Positions 33,879 to 43,541 of a stretch of DNA of 56,709 nucleotides are shown here, one piece after another. Source of the DNA: CAVRTJ01 sp964507185. Lineage in GTDB: Bacteria > Acidobacteriota > UBA4820 > DSQY01. Made by a program: the position numbers and the translations under genes. Position 1 is the first letter of the stretch. Every line of letters starts with the position of its first letter. A model generated the notes under the pieces. The model made no database searches and was not told the DNA's origin. It saw only the letters and a program-made list of their open reading frames with translations. Where the stretch lies: positions 1-56,709 of the forward strand of contig CAZDOY010000018.1 of the NCBI GenBank assembly GCA_964507185.1, written 5' to 3'.

Positions 33879-34364
33879 ATACCTCTCGCCCCGGACTTCT
33901 GAGATGGCCGACGGCGCCATCGTCGTATTGATAAACGCGGGGTTTCCCGCCATTATTTCAACCGGAAGCGCAGGGCACGGAACCACCGCCTTTACAGCAG
34001 TTAGAGGACGCCGGGCCGTGACCTGCCCTGCAAGTCGCCGTCCGGGCCGTGGGACGCCGCCCCGACCAGCCGTTCCACCTTTTAAGCCGGTCTGTTTCAT
34101 GGTCGCTCCTGCGTTTCACTGCTGCAACAGAATCGGAGCGCGGCCGGGGCTGGGACGGGCGGCGGCCGGAATCATGGGGCGGCCGATCGGCCGGAAGATG
34201 AGAAGAATGGGACCGGGCGGCCCCTCGCCGGAGCCGAGGCGCGATTTGTGCATGATCGGTGGGCCGGCGGCGCAGGTGATTTATGATGGCATAGAGCAGG
34301 CCCGGCCCGGTTCGGGCTCCCGGTGCCGCAGAACCGGCCTGCAATAGATCATAGGAGGCTATCG

Positions 34365-34952
34365 GTGTCCCACTCTCACTCTCACAAATTCGATCCGGGC
34401 AAGGTGGACAGGCTGGAAAGCCGGGAACGGTACGAGGCCATGCCTCCCGAGAGGCTCCTGAGACGCCTGGGGCTCAAGCGCGGCATGGTCTTCGTCGACG
34501 TCGGGGCGGGGTCCGGGTTCTTCAGCCTGCCGGCCTCAGGGCTGGTCGGCCCAGAGGGCCGGGTCCACGCCCTCGACGTGGAGCCGGTCATGCTGGACCA
34601 TCTGAAGGCGAAGGACCCGCCCGGCTGGCTGGAAAGGCACGTCATGGAGGACGGGGCCATACCCCTCGCGGACAGCTCGGCCGACTTCGTCTTCTCGTGC
34701 TTCGTGCTGCACGAGACGCCCGACCCGGTGCGCTTCATCCGAGAAATGGGGCGCGTCGCCAAGTCCTACGCGCCCGTGATCATCGTGGACTGGGCCAAGG
34801 TCGAGCAGGAGGAGGGACCTCCCTTCGAGATCAGAAACCACCATCACGACGTGGAGAGCTTCTTTCTCGAAGCGGGCCTGTGCTACAGGAGCACGGAACT
34901 CTACAATCCCAGCCAGTACGTGGTGACGGGGTTCCGCAAGCGGACCGGCTGA
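34365..34952 (+). CDS. Class I SAM-dependent methyltransferase (UbiE-like)
   Basis: A 195-aa methyltransferase: motif I VFVDVGAGSGFFSLPA near residue 45, acidic motif II VHALDVEPVML, then DGAIPLADSSADFVFSCFVLHETPDPVRFIREMGRV, typical of the Methyltransf_11/25 group. The His-rich start (SHSHSHKFDP) may bind metal. I chose a GTG start because AGGAGG lies six bases upstream. Its stop overlaps the photolyase start (TGATG), so the two are coupled; the methyl acceptor is unknown and a link to DNA repair is not implied by sequence. Confidence 0.86.
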   Translation: MSHSHSHKFDPGKVDRLESRERYEAMPPERLLRRLGLKRGMVFVDVGAGSGFFSLPASGLVGPEGRVHALDVEPVMLDHLKAKDPPGWLERHVMEDGAIPLADSSADFVFSCFVLHETPDPVRFIREMGRVAKSYAPVIIVDWAKVEQEEGPPFEIRNHHHDVESFFLEAGLCYRSTELYNPSQYVVTGFRKRTG

Positions 34953-36334
34953 TGAACGGGCTTGAGGGGCTGACGGATGACCCGCGGATCCGGGTCCGGC
35001 GTGACGGCGGACCCGACCCCGAAGGCAGGTGCGTGGTCTACTGGATGCAGCGCGCCCAGCGGACCGTCGACAACCCGGCCCTGGACGCGGCCGTCGAAGC
35101 CGGCAACCGTCTCCGGCTCCCGGTCGTCGTCTTCTTCGCACCCGTGCCCTTCTACCCCGGCGGCAACCTCAGGCACTACACGTTTCTGGCGCAGGGCGTC
35201 GCGGACATCGCCCGCGGCGCCGAAGCCAGGGGCGTCGCTTTCGCTTTCCGCCCGTATCCGCACCACTCCTTGGTCCGGTTCTGCGAGGAGGTCCGGTCCG
35301 CCCTGGTGGTGGGGGACGAGAATCCCCTGCGCGAGACCGAAGGGTGGCGGCGGACCGCGGCCGAAAAGCTGCGCGTTCCCCTCTGGACGGTCGACGCGGA
35401 CGTGATCGTTCCGGCTCGCCTCCTCGAAAAGGAACAGTACGCCGCACGCACCATCCGCCCGAGGATCCACCGCCTGCTCGACCGTTTCCTTGCCCCGTCC
35501 TCCAATCCGGACGCCGAGGCGCCCTGGCGGGGCAAGGTCCGTCTTTCCACGCGCGACTGGCGGGACGATTGGCTCGGCGGCTTTTCCGTCGATCGGTCGG
35601 CGGGGCCGGTGACGGCCTTCGAGGGCGGCACGTCGAGGGGGCTGGCCGCCCTGGACCGGTTCATCCGCGAGGGACTGGAGGGCTACGCACGCAGCAGGAA
35701 CCGGCCCGAACTCCGCGGGACGAGTCGCCTTTCGCCCTATCTTCACTTCGGCCACCTGGGTCCGCACACCGTGGTCTGGGCCGTGAGGGGCGCCGGGGCG
35801 CCGGAGGAGGACGCGGACGCCTTTCTTGAGGAGATGATCGTCCGGCGCGAACTGGCCGTGAACTACGTGACCTTCAACCCCCGCTATGACAGTCTGGCAG
35901 GCTGCGAACGATGGGCCCTCGCGACGCTGGACAGTCGCCGGGCGGACCCCCGCCCCAACCTGTACGGCGAGGCGCAGTTCGCCGGGGGAGAAACCCACGA
36001 CGGCTTGTGGAACGCGGCCCAGGCCCAGATGGTCAAGACGGGCTGGATGCACGGGTATCTAAGGATGTACTGGGCCAAGAAGATTCTCGAGTGGAGCCCG
36101 TCGCCCGAGGCGGCGTTCGAAACGGCCGTCCGGCTGAACGACAGGTGGCAGCTCGACGGGCGCGACCCGAACGGGTACGCCGGTGTGGCCTGGGCCGTCG
36201 GGGGCAAGCACGACAGGCCCTGGGGGCCGTCGAAGCCCGTGATCGGGACGATTCGTCCCATGTCCGCCGCGGGGTGCCGCCGGAAATTCGACGTAGAGGC
36301 CTATGTCAGGGGTGTGGCGGACGCCTCGCTGTGA
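34952..36334 (+). CDS. phr: Class II deoxyribodipyrimidine photolyase
   Basis: A 460-aa light-driven DNA repair enzyme that splits cyclobutane pyrimidine dimers using FADH-. The N-terminal antenna domain has VVYWMQRAQRTVDNPALDAAV, typical of class II, and the C-terminal FAD domain has FLEEMIVRRELAVNYVTFNPRYDSL, LWNAAQAQMVKTGWMHGYLRMYWAKKILEW and RWQLDGRDPNGYAGVAWAVGGKHDRPW, a class II signature. The length is normal. Class II enzymes are found in some bacteria (for example Myxococcus), archaea, plants and animals. It is translationally coupled to the preceding methyltransferase. Confidence 0.95.
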   Translation: MNGLEGLTDDPRIRVRRDGGPDPEGRCVVYWMQRAQRTVDNPALDAAVEAGNRLRLPVVVFFAPVPFYPGGNLRHYTFLAQGVADIARGAEARGVAFAFRPYPHHSLVRFCEEVRSALVVGDENPLRETEGWRRTAAEKLRVPLWTVDADVIVPARLLEKEQYAARTIRPRIHRLLDRFLAPSSNPDAEAPWRGKVRLSTRDWRDDWLGGFSVDRSAGPVTAFEGGTSRGLAALDRFIREGLEGYARSRNRPELRGTSRLSPYLHFGHLGPHTVVWAVRGAGAPEEDADAFLEEMIVRRELAVNYVTFNPRYDSLAGCERWALATLDSRRADPRPNLYGEAQFAGGETHDGLWNAAQAQMVKTGWMHGYLRMYWAKKILEWSPSPEAAFETAVRLNDRWQLDGRDPNGYAGVAWAVGGKHDRPWGPSKPVIGTIRPMSAAGCRRKFDVEAYVRGVADASL

Positions 36335-36386
36335 AAGGGCGGTGGGCGGCGCGGGACGGCCGGTCCGCCGCCCCGCCCGGGCGTTT

Positions 36387-36671
36387 TCAGGACTTGGCCT
36401 TCGGCTTGAAGATGACCTGGATGCGGGTTTCTGCGCTCTTCACGACGGACTTGGTCATGGCCTGCAGGTCGAAGCTCTCGCCGCTCTCTTCCTGGACCGT
36501 CAGCCCCGGTATCTTCATGGCGAATGCGTCCGTCTCCTTGCCGCCCCTGTAGAAGAACTTGAAGGTCTCACTCCATTTCCAGCCGGGCATGGCCAGGAGT
36601 TTTTCCTTGTAAAATGCCAGGACCTTTTCGGGCGGGTCGCTGGTGACGAGGTTGATGGTCTCCATGGGCAT
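36387..36671 (-). CDS. Small hypothetical protein
   Basis: A 94-aa soluble protein: METINLVTSDPPEKVLAFYKEKLLAMPGWKWSETFKFFYRGGKETDAFAMKIPGLTVQEE and an Arg/Lys-rich end. The (S/D)PPEKVLAFYKEKL element recurs in short proteins or C-terminal domains of secreted proteins from many bacteria, but I know no function. It has no signal peptide, so it may be a stand-alone relative. It follows the ygfZ-like gene by 50 bp on the same strand. Three in-frame starts lie within ten codons (TTG at 36692, ATG at 36671 and 36665); the choice is uncertain. Confidence 0.65.
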   Translation of the reverse strand: MPMETINLVTSDPPEKVLAFYKEKLLAMPGWKWSETFKFFYRGGKETDAFAMKIPGLTVQEESGESFDLQAMTKSVVKSAETRIQVIFKPKAKS

Positions 36672-36721
36672 GGCGTCGCCCTGGGGTTTCAATATCGCGG
36701 CAGGTATTTCCGCCGGGCGAT

Positions 36722-37774
36722 TCAGGCAAAGGGATAGGGCGCGACGACGGCCCTCAAGGTCTCGTCACCCGACTGCACGGCGAACTCCCGCCCGTCCTCG
36801 ACGTCCGTCCGGAGGTAGGCGAAGGCCGCCGTCTTCTGAAGGATCGGCGAGAAGCGGGCGCTGGTCAGCCTGGCGACCGGCTTTTCGCCGTCGATGACGG
36901 TGTCGCCGGGACGTCCGCCGCCGTCCACGAGCAACCCCCGCCTGCTCTTCTTGAGCTGTCCGTACGTCTTGACGCGCGCCACGATCTCCTGACCGACGTA
37001 GCACCCTTTCTTGTAGGATACGGCATCGGGCACGTCCGCTTCGGAGAAGAGGATTCCCTCGGTGAGGTCCGCGCCGTACCGGGGAAGGCCCGCCTCGACC
37101 CTGCCCGTTTCCATGACGTCCCATCCCGCCGGGACGGCTCCGTGGGCCAGGCACGCCCTCCAGAAATCCCCGGCGACTCCGGCTGAGAGCAGGATGTCGT
37201 ATCCCGGCCGCCCGGTCCTGGGAACCCTCAGAACCCTCGCTTCAAATGCCCCGCTCGTTACGCGGCGATGTCCGAGGGAAGGCAGGTCCGAAACGTCCGT
37301 GGAGAGGACGCCGCCGATGACGTCCGGCGCGCGGGGGCCCTGCAGCGAAAAGAGCGCCGGCTCGCCCGAGACGCCCCCCAGCTCAACTTTCAGCCCGAGC
37401 CTGTATTTTTCGAGGCGCCCTGCGACCTTCGATTTGAACTCGGGTTCCATGCCGAGGAGCAGGGCTCCGGGCAGGGCGAAGACGTGGAGGTCCGCGAGGA
37501 TCCTGGACTGGCGGTTGAGCATGCAGGCGCGGCACCCGCGGCCCTCCTCGAGGAGGCTTACGTCATTGGAGACCATCCCGTTGAGAAACCGCACCCTGTC
37601 TTCGCCGCGAAGCTCCACGAGCCCCGCATCGGAGATGTCGAAGAGGGCGCATCCTTCTTCCAGGGCGCCGTAGGCTTCGTCGAAGGGCCCATACGCCGAG
37701 AGCCGCTCGATGCCGTCCCGCACCTCGAAAGTCGCGCCCCGCTCCACGTGAAATGCTTTCAGCGGCGTTTCCAT
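36722..37774 (-). CDS. ygfZ: YgfZ/GcvT-like folate-binding protein
   Basis: A 350-aa member of the aminomethyltransferase-like family. The diagnostic KGCYVGQE motif, with the cysteine typical of YgfZ/IBA57 proteins, is at about residue 235, and VRFLNGMVSNDV is near residue 55. YgfZ uses tetrahydrofolate to help assemble or repair 4Fe-4S clusters. The glycine cleavage partners are absent nearby, which favours YgfZ over GcvT. The start METPLK follows GAGGTG; a longer frame upstream reaches into the proS promoter. It is divergent from proS. Confidence 0.9.
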   Translation of the reverse strand: METPLKAFHVERGATFEVRDGIERLSAYGPFDEAYGALEEGCALFDISDAGLVELRGEDRVRFLNGMVSNDVSLLEEGRGCRACMLNRQSRILADLHVFALPGALLLGMEPEFKSKVAGRLEKYRLGLKVELGGVSGEPALFSLQGPRAPDVIGGVLSTDVSDLPSLGHRRVTSGAFEARVLRVPRTGRPGYDILLSAGVAGDFWRACLAHGAVPAGWDVMETGRVEAGLPRYGADLTEGILFSEADVPDAVSYKKGCYVGQEIVARVKTYGQLKKSRRGLLVDGGGRPGDTVIDGEKPVARLTSARFSPILQKTAAFAYLRTDVEDGREFAVQSGDETLRAVVAPYPFA

Positions 37775-38004
37775 TGCTCGTTCACCTCGCCCGGACCTGG
37801 ATTTCAACACGGTGCCCCGCGCGGACATCCGCTCCACTCAGTCAGAAACCGGATGGACGGGAACCCTATTCCGAGAGGCCCCGTCTTTTTATCGCCTTCC
37901 GGGCAGGCAGCGAGCCCCTGCTAAGCCTTGGAAAATCGAGGTTTTTGCTGTATCCTGAGCCTTTCCGGCAAGGGACGCCGGGAGCTCTCGGAGGGATGCA
38001 GATC

Positions 38005-39474
38005 ATGGCCAAACGCGACGAAAAGGCGATAACATCGAGATCGGACGATTACAGCCAGTGGTACCAGGATATCGTGCTCAGGGCCGAGCTGGCGGACTAT
38101 TCGCCGGTCAAGGGCTGCATGGTGATCCGGCCGGGAGGCTACGCCCTGTGGGAGAACATGCAGAAGGCCCTGGACGGCATGTTCAAGGCAACGGGCCACG
38201 TTAACGCGTATTTCCCGATCTTCATTCCGGAGTCCTTCCTCAAGAAGGAGGCCCAGCACGTGGAAGGCTTCTCGCCCGAGCTGGCCGTCGTCACGCACGC
38301 CGGCGGGAAGGAACTCGAGGAGCCCCTGGTCGTTCGTCCTACCAGCGAGACCATCATGTACGCCATGTACAGTAAGTGGATCAAAAGCTACAGGGACCTG
38401 CCCCTGTTGATCAACCAGTGGGCCAACGTGGTCCGCTGGGAGATGAGGACGAGGCTGTTTCTCCGCACGACCGAGTTCCTCTGGCAGGAGGGCCATACCG
38501 TCCACGCCACGCACGACGAGGCGTGGGAGGAGGTCCTGCGGATCCTGGACATCTATGCCCGCTTCGCTGAAGAATGGATGGCCGTACCCGTTCTGAAGGG
38601 GGTCAAGAGCGACGCCGAGAAGTTCGCGGGGGCGAAAACCACGACGTGCATCGAGGCCCTGATGCAGGACGGCAAGGCCCTCCAGGCCGGCACCAGTCAC
38701 GACCTGGGCCAGAATTTCTCCAAGGCCTTCGACGTGCGTTTCCAGGATGATAAGGCCGAGTGGCAGTACGCGTGGCAAACGTCCTGGGGCGTCTCGACGC
38801 GTCTCATCGGCGCCCTGATCATGGCCCATTCGGACGACCAGGGCCTCGTCATGCCGCCGCGGCTGGCGCCGATCCAGGCGGTCATCGTCCCCATTTACAG
38901 GGACGAGGCGTCCAGGCAGGCAATCACCGAAGTCGCGGCGAAGCTGCGAGGCGGGCTGGAGGAAGCGGGCCTTTCCGTCAGGCTTGACGACCGGGATACC
39001 GTCAGCCCCGGCTTCAAGTTCAACGAGTGGGAACTCAAGGGGGTGCCTGTCCGCATAGAGATCGGCCCGAAGGACGTGGAGAAGGGTTCCTGCGTGCTCG
39101 TTCCCCGGGTCCCCACGCGGGCCCTCAAGGAGGGGGAGCGCCGCCAGAAGGAATTCGTCGGCCTCGACGAGGCCCCGGGCGTGCTCAAGGCCTTCCTCGA
39201 CGAGCTTCAGACGGCCCTCTACAACAGGGCCCTGGCCTTCCGGGAAGCGCATTCCCACCAGGTGGACGATTACGAGGCGTTCAGGTCGGCCATCGACGGC
39301 GGCGGTTTCTTCTGGGCCCACTGGTGCGGCGGCGCGGAGTGCGAGGCCCGGGTCAAGGAAGAAACGAAGGCCACCATCCGTTGTCTTCCCTTCGACGCCG
39401 GGCAGGAGGCCGGAAGGTGCTTTGTCTGCGGCGGAGACAGCGAGCGGCGCGTCGTCTGGGCGAGGGCCTACTGA
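38005..39474 (+). CDS. proS: Proline-tRNA ligase, archaeal/eukaryal type
   Basis: A 489-aa class II aminoacyl-tRNA synthetase. EEPLVVRPTSETIMYAMYSKWIKSYRDLPLLINQWANVVRWE (motif 2 region), RTTEFLWQEGHTVHAT and TSWGVSTRLIGALIMAHSDDQGLVMPPRLAP (motif 3 region) match ProRS. The editing insertion of bacterial-type ProRS is absent, and the C terminus has a Cys-rich zinc-like site (HWCGGAECE ... CFVCGG), both features of the archaeal/eukaryal form. The second ATG was chosen because GGAGGG lies nine bases before it. A promoter TTGGAA-17-TATCCT is visible about 50 bp upstream. Confidence 0.95.
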   Translation: MAKRDEKAITSRSDDYSQWYQDIVLRAELADYSPVKGCMVIRPGGYALWENMQKALDGMFKATGHVNAYFPIFIPESFLKKEAQHVEGFSPELAVVTHAGGKELEEPLVVRPTSETIMYAMYSKWIKSYRDLPLLINQWANVVRWEMRTRLFLRTTEFLWQEGHTVHATHDEAWEEVLRILDIYARFAEEWMAVPVLKGVKSDAEKFAGAKTTTCIEALMQDGKALQAGTSHDLGQNFSKAFDVRFQDDKAEWQYAWQTSWGVSTRLIGALIMAHSDDQGLVMPPRLAPIQAVIVPIYRDEASRQAITEVAAKLRGGLEEAGLSVRLDDRDTVSPGFKFNEWELKGVPVRIEIGPKDVEKGSCVLVPRVPTRALKEGERRQKEFVGLDEAPGVLKAFLDELQTALYNRALAFREAHSHQVDDYEAFRSAIDGGGFFWAHWCGGAECEARVKEETKATIRCLPFDAGQEAGRCFVCGGDSERRVVWARAY

Positions 39475-39584
39475 CGCCCCTGCGAGATGGCCGGACGGCG
39501 AGGAACCAAACCGGATCGGTAAAGGTCCGCGGGAGCGGGCGCAGGTATTAGGCGGGCGGTAGTGTCGCCCCCGCGGGAGTGTGC

Positions 39585-40763
39585 ATGAGCGATAAACTGC
39601 CCCACCTTCGTCTCAAGAAAGGGCGGGACAAGCGTGTCAGGACGGGCCATCCCTGGGTTTTCAGCAACGAGCTGCAGGAGGTCCCGGACCTTCCCCCGGG
39701 CGGCCTCGCCGTCCTGGACGACCCGGCGGGCGAAGTGCTCGGGGTCGGCTATTTCAACCCCGGCACGCTCATCGCCTTCCGGTGGCTGCAGCGCGGGGTC
39801 GATCACCTCCCGGAGGACTGGCTGGAAGAACGCCTCGGGGCGGCGCATGCCTCAAGGGTGAGACTCTATCCGGCGGAAGACTGCTGCCGCATCGTCTTCG
39901 GAGAGGCGGACGGCCTTCCCGGCCTCGTCGTGGACCGCTATGGCGACGCTCTGGTCGTCCAGAGCATGACGGCCGGTATGGAGGCCTTTCTGCCCCGCAT
40001 CGAGTCCGCCCTGGACACGCTGTTCGATCCCGGGGTGCTGGTGCTCAGGAACGACGGCCGCATGCGGGACCTCGAGGGGTTGCCGCGGTCGGTGGAGATC
40101 AGGAAGGGGACGGCCGGGGACGTGCACGTCGATTACCTCGGACTCGCCCTGGATGTCTCCCTCGACGAGGGGCAGAAGACGGGGCTTTTCCTCGACCAGA
40201 GGGAGAACGTCAGGTCCTTCGTGGCGCATCTGGAGCCGGGCGGCTCCGTGCTGGACGTCTTCGCCTACCTCGGCGTGTGGGGCATGAGCGCCCTCAAGGC
40301 CGGGGCGGTATCGGCGGATTTCGTGGACGCCTCTTTGCCCGCGTGCCGGCGGGTCGACGCGGCCCTGAAGGCCAACGCCATGCCGGACTGCGCCATACAC
40401 AACGGCGACGCCTTCGACGTCTTGCGCGCGCTCCGCCGGGAGGGCCGGACCTTCGACGCCGTCGTGGTGGATCCGCCTGCTTTCGCAAAGGCCAGGAAAC
40501 ACCTGCCGGAGGCGGTCAAGGCCTACGGCAGGCTCAACGAACTCGCCATGGCGCTCGTGGCGCCGGGAGGGTTGCTCGTCAGTTGCTCTTGTTCGCACCA
40601 CCTTTCGCGTGAGGCGCTCAGGGAGATTCTCGGCGGGGCCGCCGCCCGGGCCGGGCGCGAGGCGGTCCTCCTGGAAACGCGCGGGCAGGCGCCCGACCAC
40701 CCCGTTCTTCTGAACTTCCCCGAAGGGGATTATCTGAAGGCGTTCTTCCTTCGACTGCGGTAA
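39585..40763 (+). CDS. RlmI-like class I rRNA (cytosine) methyltransferase
   Basis: A 392-aa methyltransferase of the RlmI/YccW group, which makes 5-methylcytosine in 23S rRNA. An N-terminal PUA domain (LRLKKGRDKRVRTGHPWVFSNEL) precedes a middle domain (VRLYPAEDCCRIVFGEADGLPGLVVDRYGD) and a Rossmann domain with SLDEGQKTGLFLDQRENVR, VLDVFAYLGVWGMSALKAGA (motif I), VVVDPPAFAK (DPPxF) and SCSCSHHLS with the catalytic cysteine region. ATG follows GGGAG. Exact target base inferred from family only. Confidence 0.9.
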   Translation: MSDKLPHLRLKKGRDKRVRTGHPWVFSNELQEVPDLPPGGLAVLDDPAGEVLGVGYFNPGTLIAFRWLQRGVDHLPEDWLEERLGAAHASRVRLYPAEDCCRIVFGEADGLPGLVVDRYGDALVVQSMTAGMEAFLPRIESALDTLFDPGVLVLRNDGRMRDLEGLPRSVEIRKGTAGDVHVDYLGLALDVSLDEGQKTGLFLDQRENVRSFVAHLEPGGSVLDVFAYLGVWGMSALKAGAVSADFVDASLPACRRVDAALKANAMPDCAIHNGDAFDVLRALRREGRTFDAVVVDPPAFAKARKHLPEAVKAYGRLNELAMALVAPGGLLVSCSCSHHLSREALREILGGAAARAGREAVLLETRGQAPDHPVLLNFPEGDYLKAFFLRLR

Positions 40764-40814
40764 AGGTGTCGGGCGCCCTTTGAGATTCTTCGGGAGGTCG
40801 TATAGCCTCTGGCC

Positions 40815-41651
40815 ATGAAGATATTGGATATCCTGCAGAAATCAAGACCGGCAGCCCTCTTCTCGGCGTTCCTTCTCGTGCTCGTCACATCGCTCCTCGA
40901 CTATTACACGGGGTACGAACTCCGGTTGACGGTCTTCTATCTCGTCCCCATCTTTCTTGCCGCGTGGGATGTAGGTCTTCTTACGGGTGTCCTGGTTTCC
41001 ATCCTCAGCGGCCTCATCATCGCCCTCACGGACTGGGCCACCGGGAAGCCCTACTCGCACGAAGCGTACATATTATGGGACGGTGCCGTGAGGACGGGCG
41101 TCTTCATCGTCATCGCGTACAGCTTCTACTATCTCCGCACCTCGCTCGACAAGGAGAGGACGCTGGCCCGGACCGACGATCTGGCGGGCGTCGCCAACAG
41201 GCGGTATTTCTTCGAGATGCTGGAGAACGAGATCCAGCGCGCCGAAAGGTACGGCCATCCCTTCTCGCTGATCTACACCGACCTGGACGACTTCAAGGCC
41301 GTCAATGACCGCTTCGGCCACACTGCGGGCGACGCGGTCCTGAGGCGCCTGGCCGGCGCGATGCGGGCAAACACGCGCGCAACGGACGTGGTGGCGCGAC
41401 TCGGGGGCGACGAATTCGCGGTATTGTTGCCCGAGACGGACATCGAGTCGGCGCGTTCAGTCGTCCGGAAGGTCTCGGCCGCCCTCCGGTCCGAATTCGG
41501 GGAAGGGGAGCCCCGGATAACGCTGAGCATCGGCCTTCTCGTCGTCAGGAGCCTTCCATACAGCGTCGACGCGCTGATCAAGGCGGCCGATGCCCTCATG
41601 TACCAATCCAAAGGCGAGGGCAAGAACACGATCCGCGAAGGTATCCTCTAG
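40815..41651 (+). CDS. Membrane-bound diguanylate cyclase (GGDEF)
   Basis: A 278-aa protein with four or five N-terminal membrane segments (MASE-like sensor, residues 12-107) and a C-terminal GGDEF domain: DDLAGVANRRYFFEMLENEI, YTDLDDFKAVNDRFGHTAGDAVLRRLA, catalytic RLGGDEFAVLLPET, and YQSKGEGKNTI at the end. RATD stands five residues before GGDEF, a complete RxxD inhibitory site, so the enzyme should make cyclic-di-GMP and be feedback-inhibited. The output may be read by the three PilZ proteins in this window. The Shine-Dalgarno site is weak. Confidence 0.94.
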   Translation: MKILDILQKSRPAALFSAFLLVLVTSLLDYYTGYELRLTVFYLVPIFLAAWDVGLLTGVLVSILSGLIIALTDWATGKPYSHEAYILWDGAVRTGVFIVIAYSFYYLRTSLDKERTLARTDDLAGVANRRYFFEMLENEIQRAERYGHPFSLIYTDLDDFKAVNDRFGHTAGDAVLRRLAGAMRANTRATDVVARLGGDEFAVLLPETDIESARSVVRKVSAALRSEFGEGEPRITLSIGLLVVRSLPYSVDALIKAADALMYQSKGEGKNTIREGIL

Positions 41652-41750
41652 AATCCGTCCATCGGGCCGCGGGGCGGGGGCCTTCCGAACGGGCCCGGGC
41701 CGATGGTATCCTGAGACGTCCATTCAGTGAATCTGTCGGCGGGGGAGGGC

Positions 41751-43541
41751 ATGCACGAGCAGGCGGGGATCGTCCTTACCATAGGGTTGGCTCTGTGGAT
41801 CGGCATCATGATGCTGAGCCTTGCACGGTGGCTCAAGGTGCCGCCCCTCCTTTTCTTTCTCCTGGCCGGTCTGTGTCTCGGTCCCATGGGACTCGGGTGG
41901 CTCCACCCTTCTACGCTCGGCATCGGCCTTCCGATCCTGGTGGAATTCGGCCTCGCCATCATGCTTTTCGAGGGGGCGCTCAGCCTCCCCCGCGCCGAGC
42001 CCATGCCCACCTCGTCGAGGCGTCTCCTCGGGATAGGAATGCCCGTCACGGCGGTACTCTCCGCCTTGACCGCACGCTATGTGGCGGGTTTCGACTGGCT
42101 GCCGGCCATCGTCTTCGGCGCGATCATCATCGTCACGGGGCCGACGACCATCGGCCCCCTGCTGAGAAGCCTCTCAATCGGGCGCAAGCTGGAGCGCCTC
42201 TTCAGGCACGAGGCCATATGGGGCGACTGCATCGGCATCCTTCTCGCCAGCGTCGTGCTGCCCTTCTGGATTACCAGCCAGCCGCGGTCGTTGCTGGAGA
42301 TCCCCCTCCTCCTGATCGAGAAGGCCTCGCTCTCCATACTATTGGGCATCTTCATCGGGGTGGTCCTCGGGAAGTGGCTGCTTCCTCTCCTCGCGAAGCT
42401 CGGCGACCCCGAGCTTCCTGGACTGGTGGCCCTCGCCTGTGCGTGGCTGGTCTTCAGCGGAGCCCACGTGATTAGCCCGGGCAGCGGTCCCATCGCAAGC
42501 GCCGTGGCGGGCTTCACCCTGGCGTTCCAGAAAACGCCCTACGTGCGGGAGATCAAGGCGTTCAAGGGGCAGATCACGTATCTCTTCATCTCGCTCTTCT
42601 TCGTTCTGCTCGCGGCGCTTTTCGATCTGCGGGCCATACCGTCGGACCTCTGGCCCCTGCTGCTCTCCGCACTGATCCTCGGGGTGGTGGTCCGCCCCGC
42701 CAGCTTCTTCGCGGCCTTTTACAAGACGGACCTCTCCTGGAACGAAAGACTGTACATGTCGCTCATCGGCCCCCGCGGCATCATCGCCCTGGCGACGGCA
42801 TCCTACATCGTCACCCAGAGACCGGACGATCCTCGCGCGGTGAACGTTTTCGCGCTCACTTTCTTGGTCATCTTCTTCTCGGGGACGTTTGCCACGCTCG
42901 TAGCGAGACCCCTCGCCAGGCTGCTCAAGGTTCGGGTCCCCGAGGACAAGACGGGTATCGTGATGCTGGGGATCAACGATCTGTCCATGAAGATAGCGCG
43001 ATATTTGTCGAGGCGCGTGCCCATAAAATTGGTCGACAGCGATCCGATGAAGATTTCGGAATCGCAGATCCCGGGCGTGGAGACGCTCCTTGGAAGCGGG
43101 CTCAACGACGAACTCTACGAGGAATCGGCGGAACAAGGCTTCCGGCGCGTGCTGGCCATGACGCCCAACGACGCGCTCAACGCCATGTGTCTGGAGCACG
43201 CCGAGCACATCTTCGGCTCCAACCGGGTTTTTCAGGTCCGGCAGAAAGCGGGCGACGAACTCGCGCGGCGCATCCCCCACTTTTCGCGAAGACTCGCCTT
43301 CGGGAAGGACTTCTGCGCCGAAGTTCTGAATGCCGATCCGGGAGGCTGGACCATCAGGGAGAGCGAAGGACTCGGGGAAGGACTCTGGCCGATCGCCTCG
43401 CTCAAGCGTGGCGGCGTGAGGATATGCCGCGTCGGCAGCACGGAGGGCGGGCCTTATCTCGTGCTGGACCTCGGGGAAGCACCGCGCAAAAGCCCCGCCC
43501 GCGGCGTTGATAGACCTTCACGCGAGGGAGGCGTGCCATGA
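41751..43541 (+). CDS. Cation/proton antiporter (CPA1-like) with C-terminal TrkA-N-like domain
   Basis: A 596-aa transporter. Residues 1-400 contain about 12 membrane helices of the Na+/H+ exchanger fold: FGLAIMLFEGALSL, IVTGPTTIGPLLRSL, and the late SLIGPRGIIALATASYIVT. The C-terminal cytosolic part from about residue 405 is a Rossmann-like TrkA-N domain (KTGIVMLGINDLSMKIARYLSRRVPIKLVDSDPMKI), followed by a short RCK-C-like region. The GxGxxG loop is altered (GINDLS), so nucleotide binding is uncertain. The ATG has GGGGGAGG very close; an upstream GTG 8 codons earlier is possible. The stop overlaps an aldo-keto reductase remnant. Confidence 0.9.
   Translation: MHEQAGIVLTIGLALWIGIMMLSLARWLKVPPLLFFLLAGLCLGPMGLGWLHPSTLGIGLPILVEFGLAIMLFEGALSLPRAEPMPTSSRRLLGIGMPVTAVLSALTARYVAGFDWLPAIVFGAIIIVTGPTTIGPLLRSLSIGRKLERLFRHEAIWGDCIGILLASVVLPFWITSQPRSLLEIPLLLIEKASLSILLGIFIGVVLGKWLLPLLAKLGDPELPGLVALACAWLVFSGAHVISPGSGPIASAVAGFTLAFQKTPYVREIKAFKGQITYLFISLFFVLLAALFDLRAIPSDLWPLLLSALILGVVVRPASFFAAFYKTDLSWNERLYMSLIGPRGIIALATASYIVTQRPDDPRAVNVFALTFLVIFFSGTFATLVARPLARLLKVRVPEDKTGIVMLGINDLSMKIARYLSRRVPIKLVDSDPMKISESQIPGVETLLGSGLNDELYEESAEQGFRRVLAMTPNDALNAMCLEHAEHIFGSNRVFQVRQKAGDELARRIPHFSRRLAFGKDFCAEVLNADPGGWTIRESEGLGEGLWPIASLKRGGVRICRVGSTEGGPYLVLDLGEAPRKSPARGVDRPSREGGVP

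Noticed and set aside
33798..34100. In-frame upstream extension of the iron-sulfur carrier (start at 34100 with AGGAG)
   Set aside because: The extra 101 residues are low-complexity Arg/Pro/Gly, do not occur in the family, and would span the sigma-54 promoter; the start at 33797 has AGGAGG at ideal spacing.
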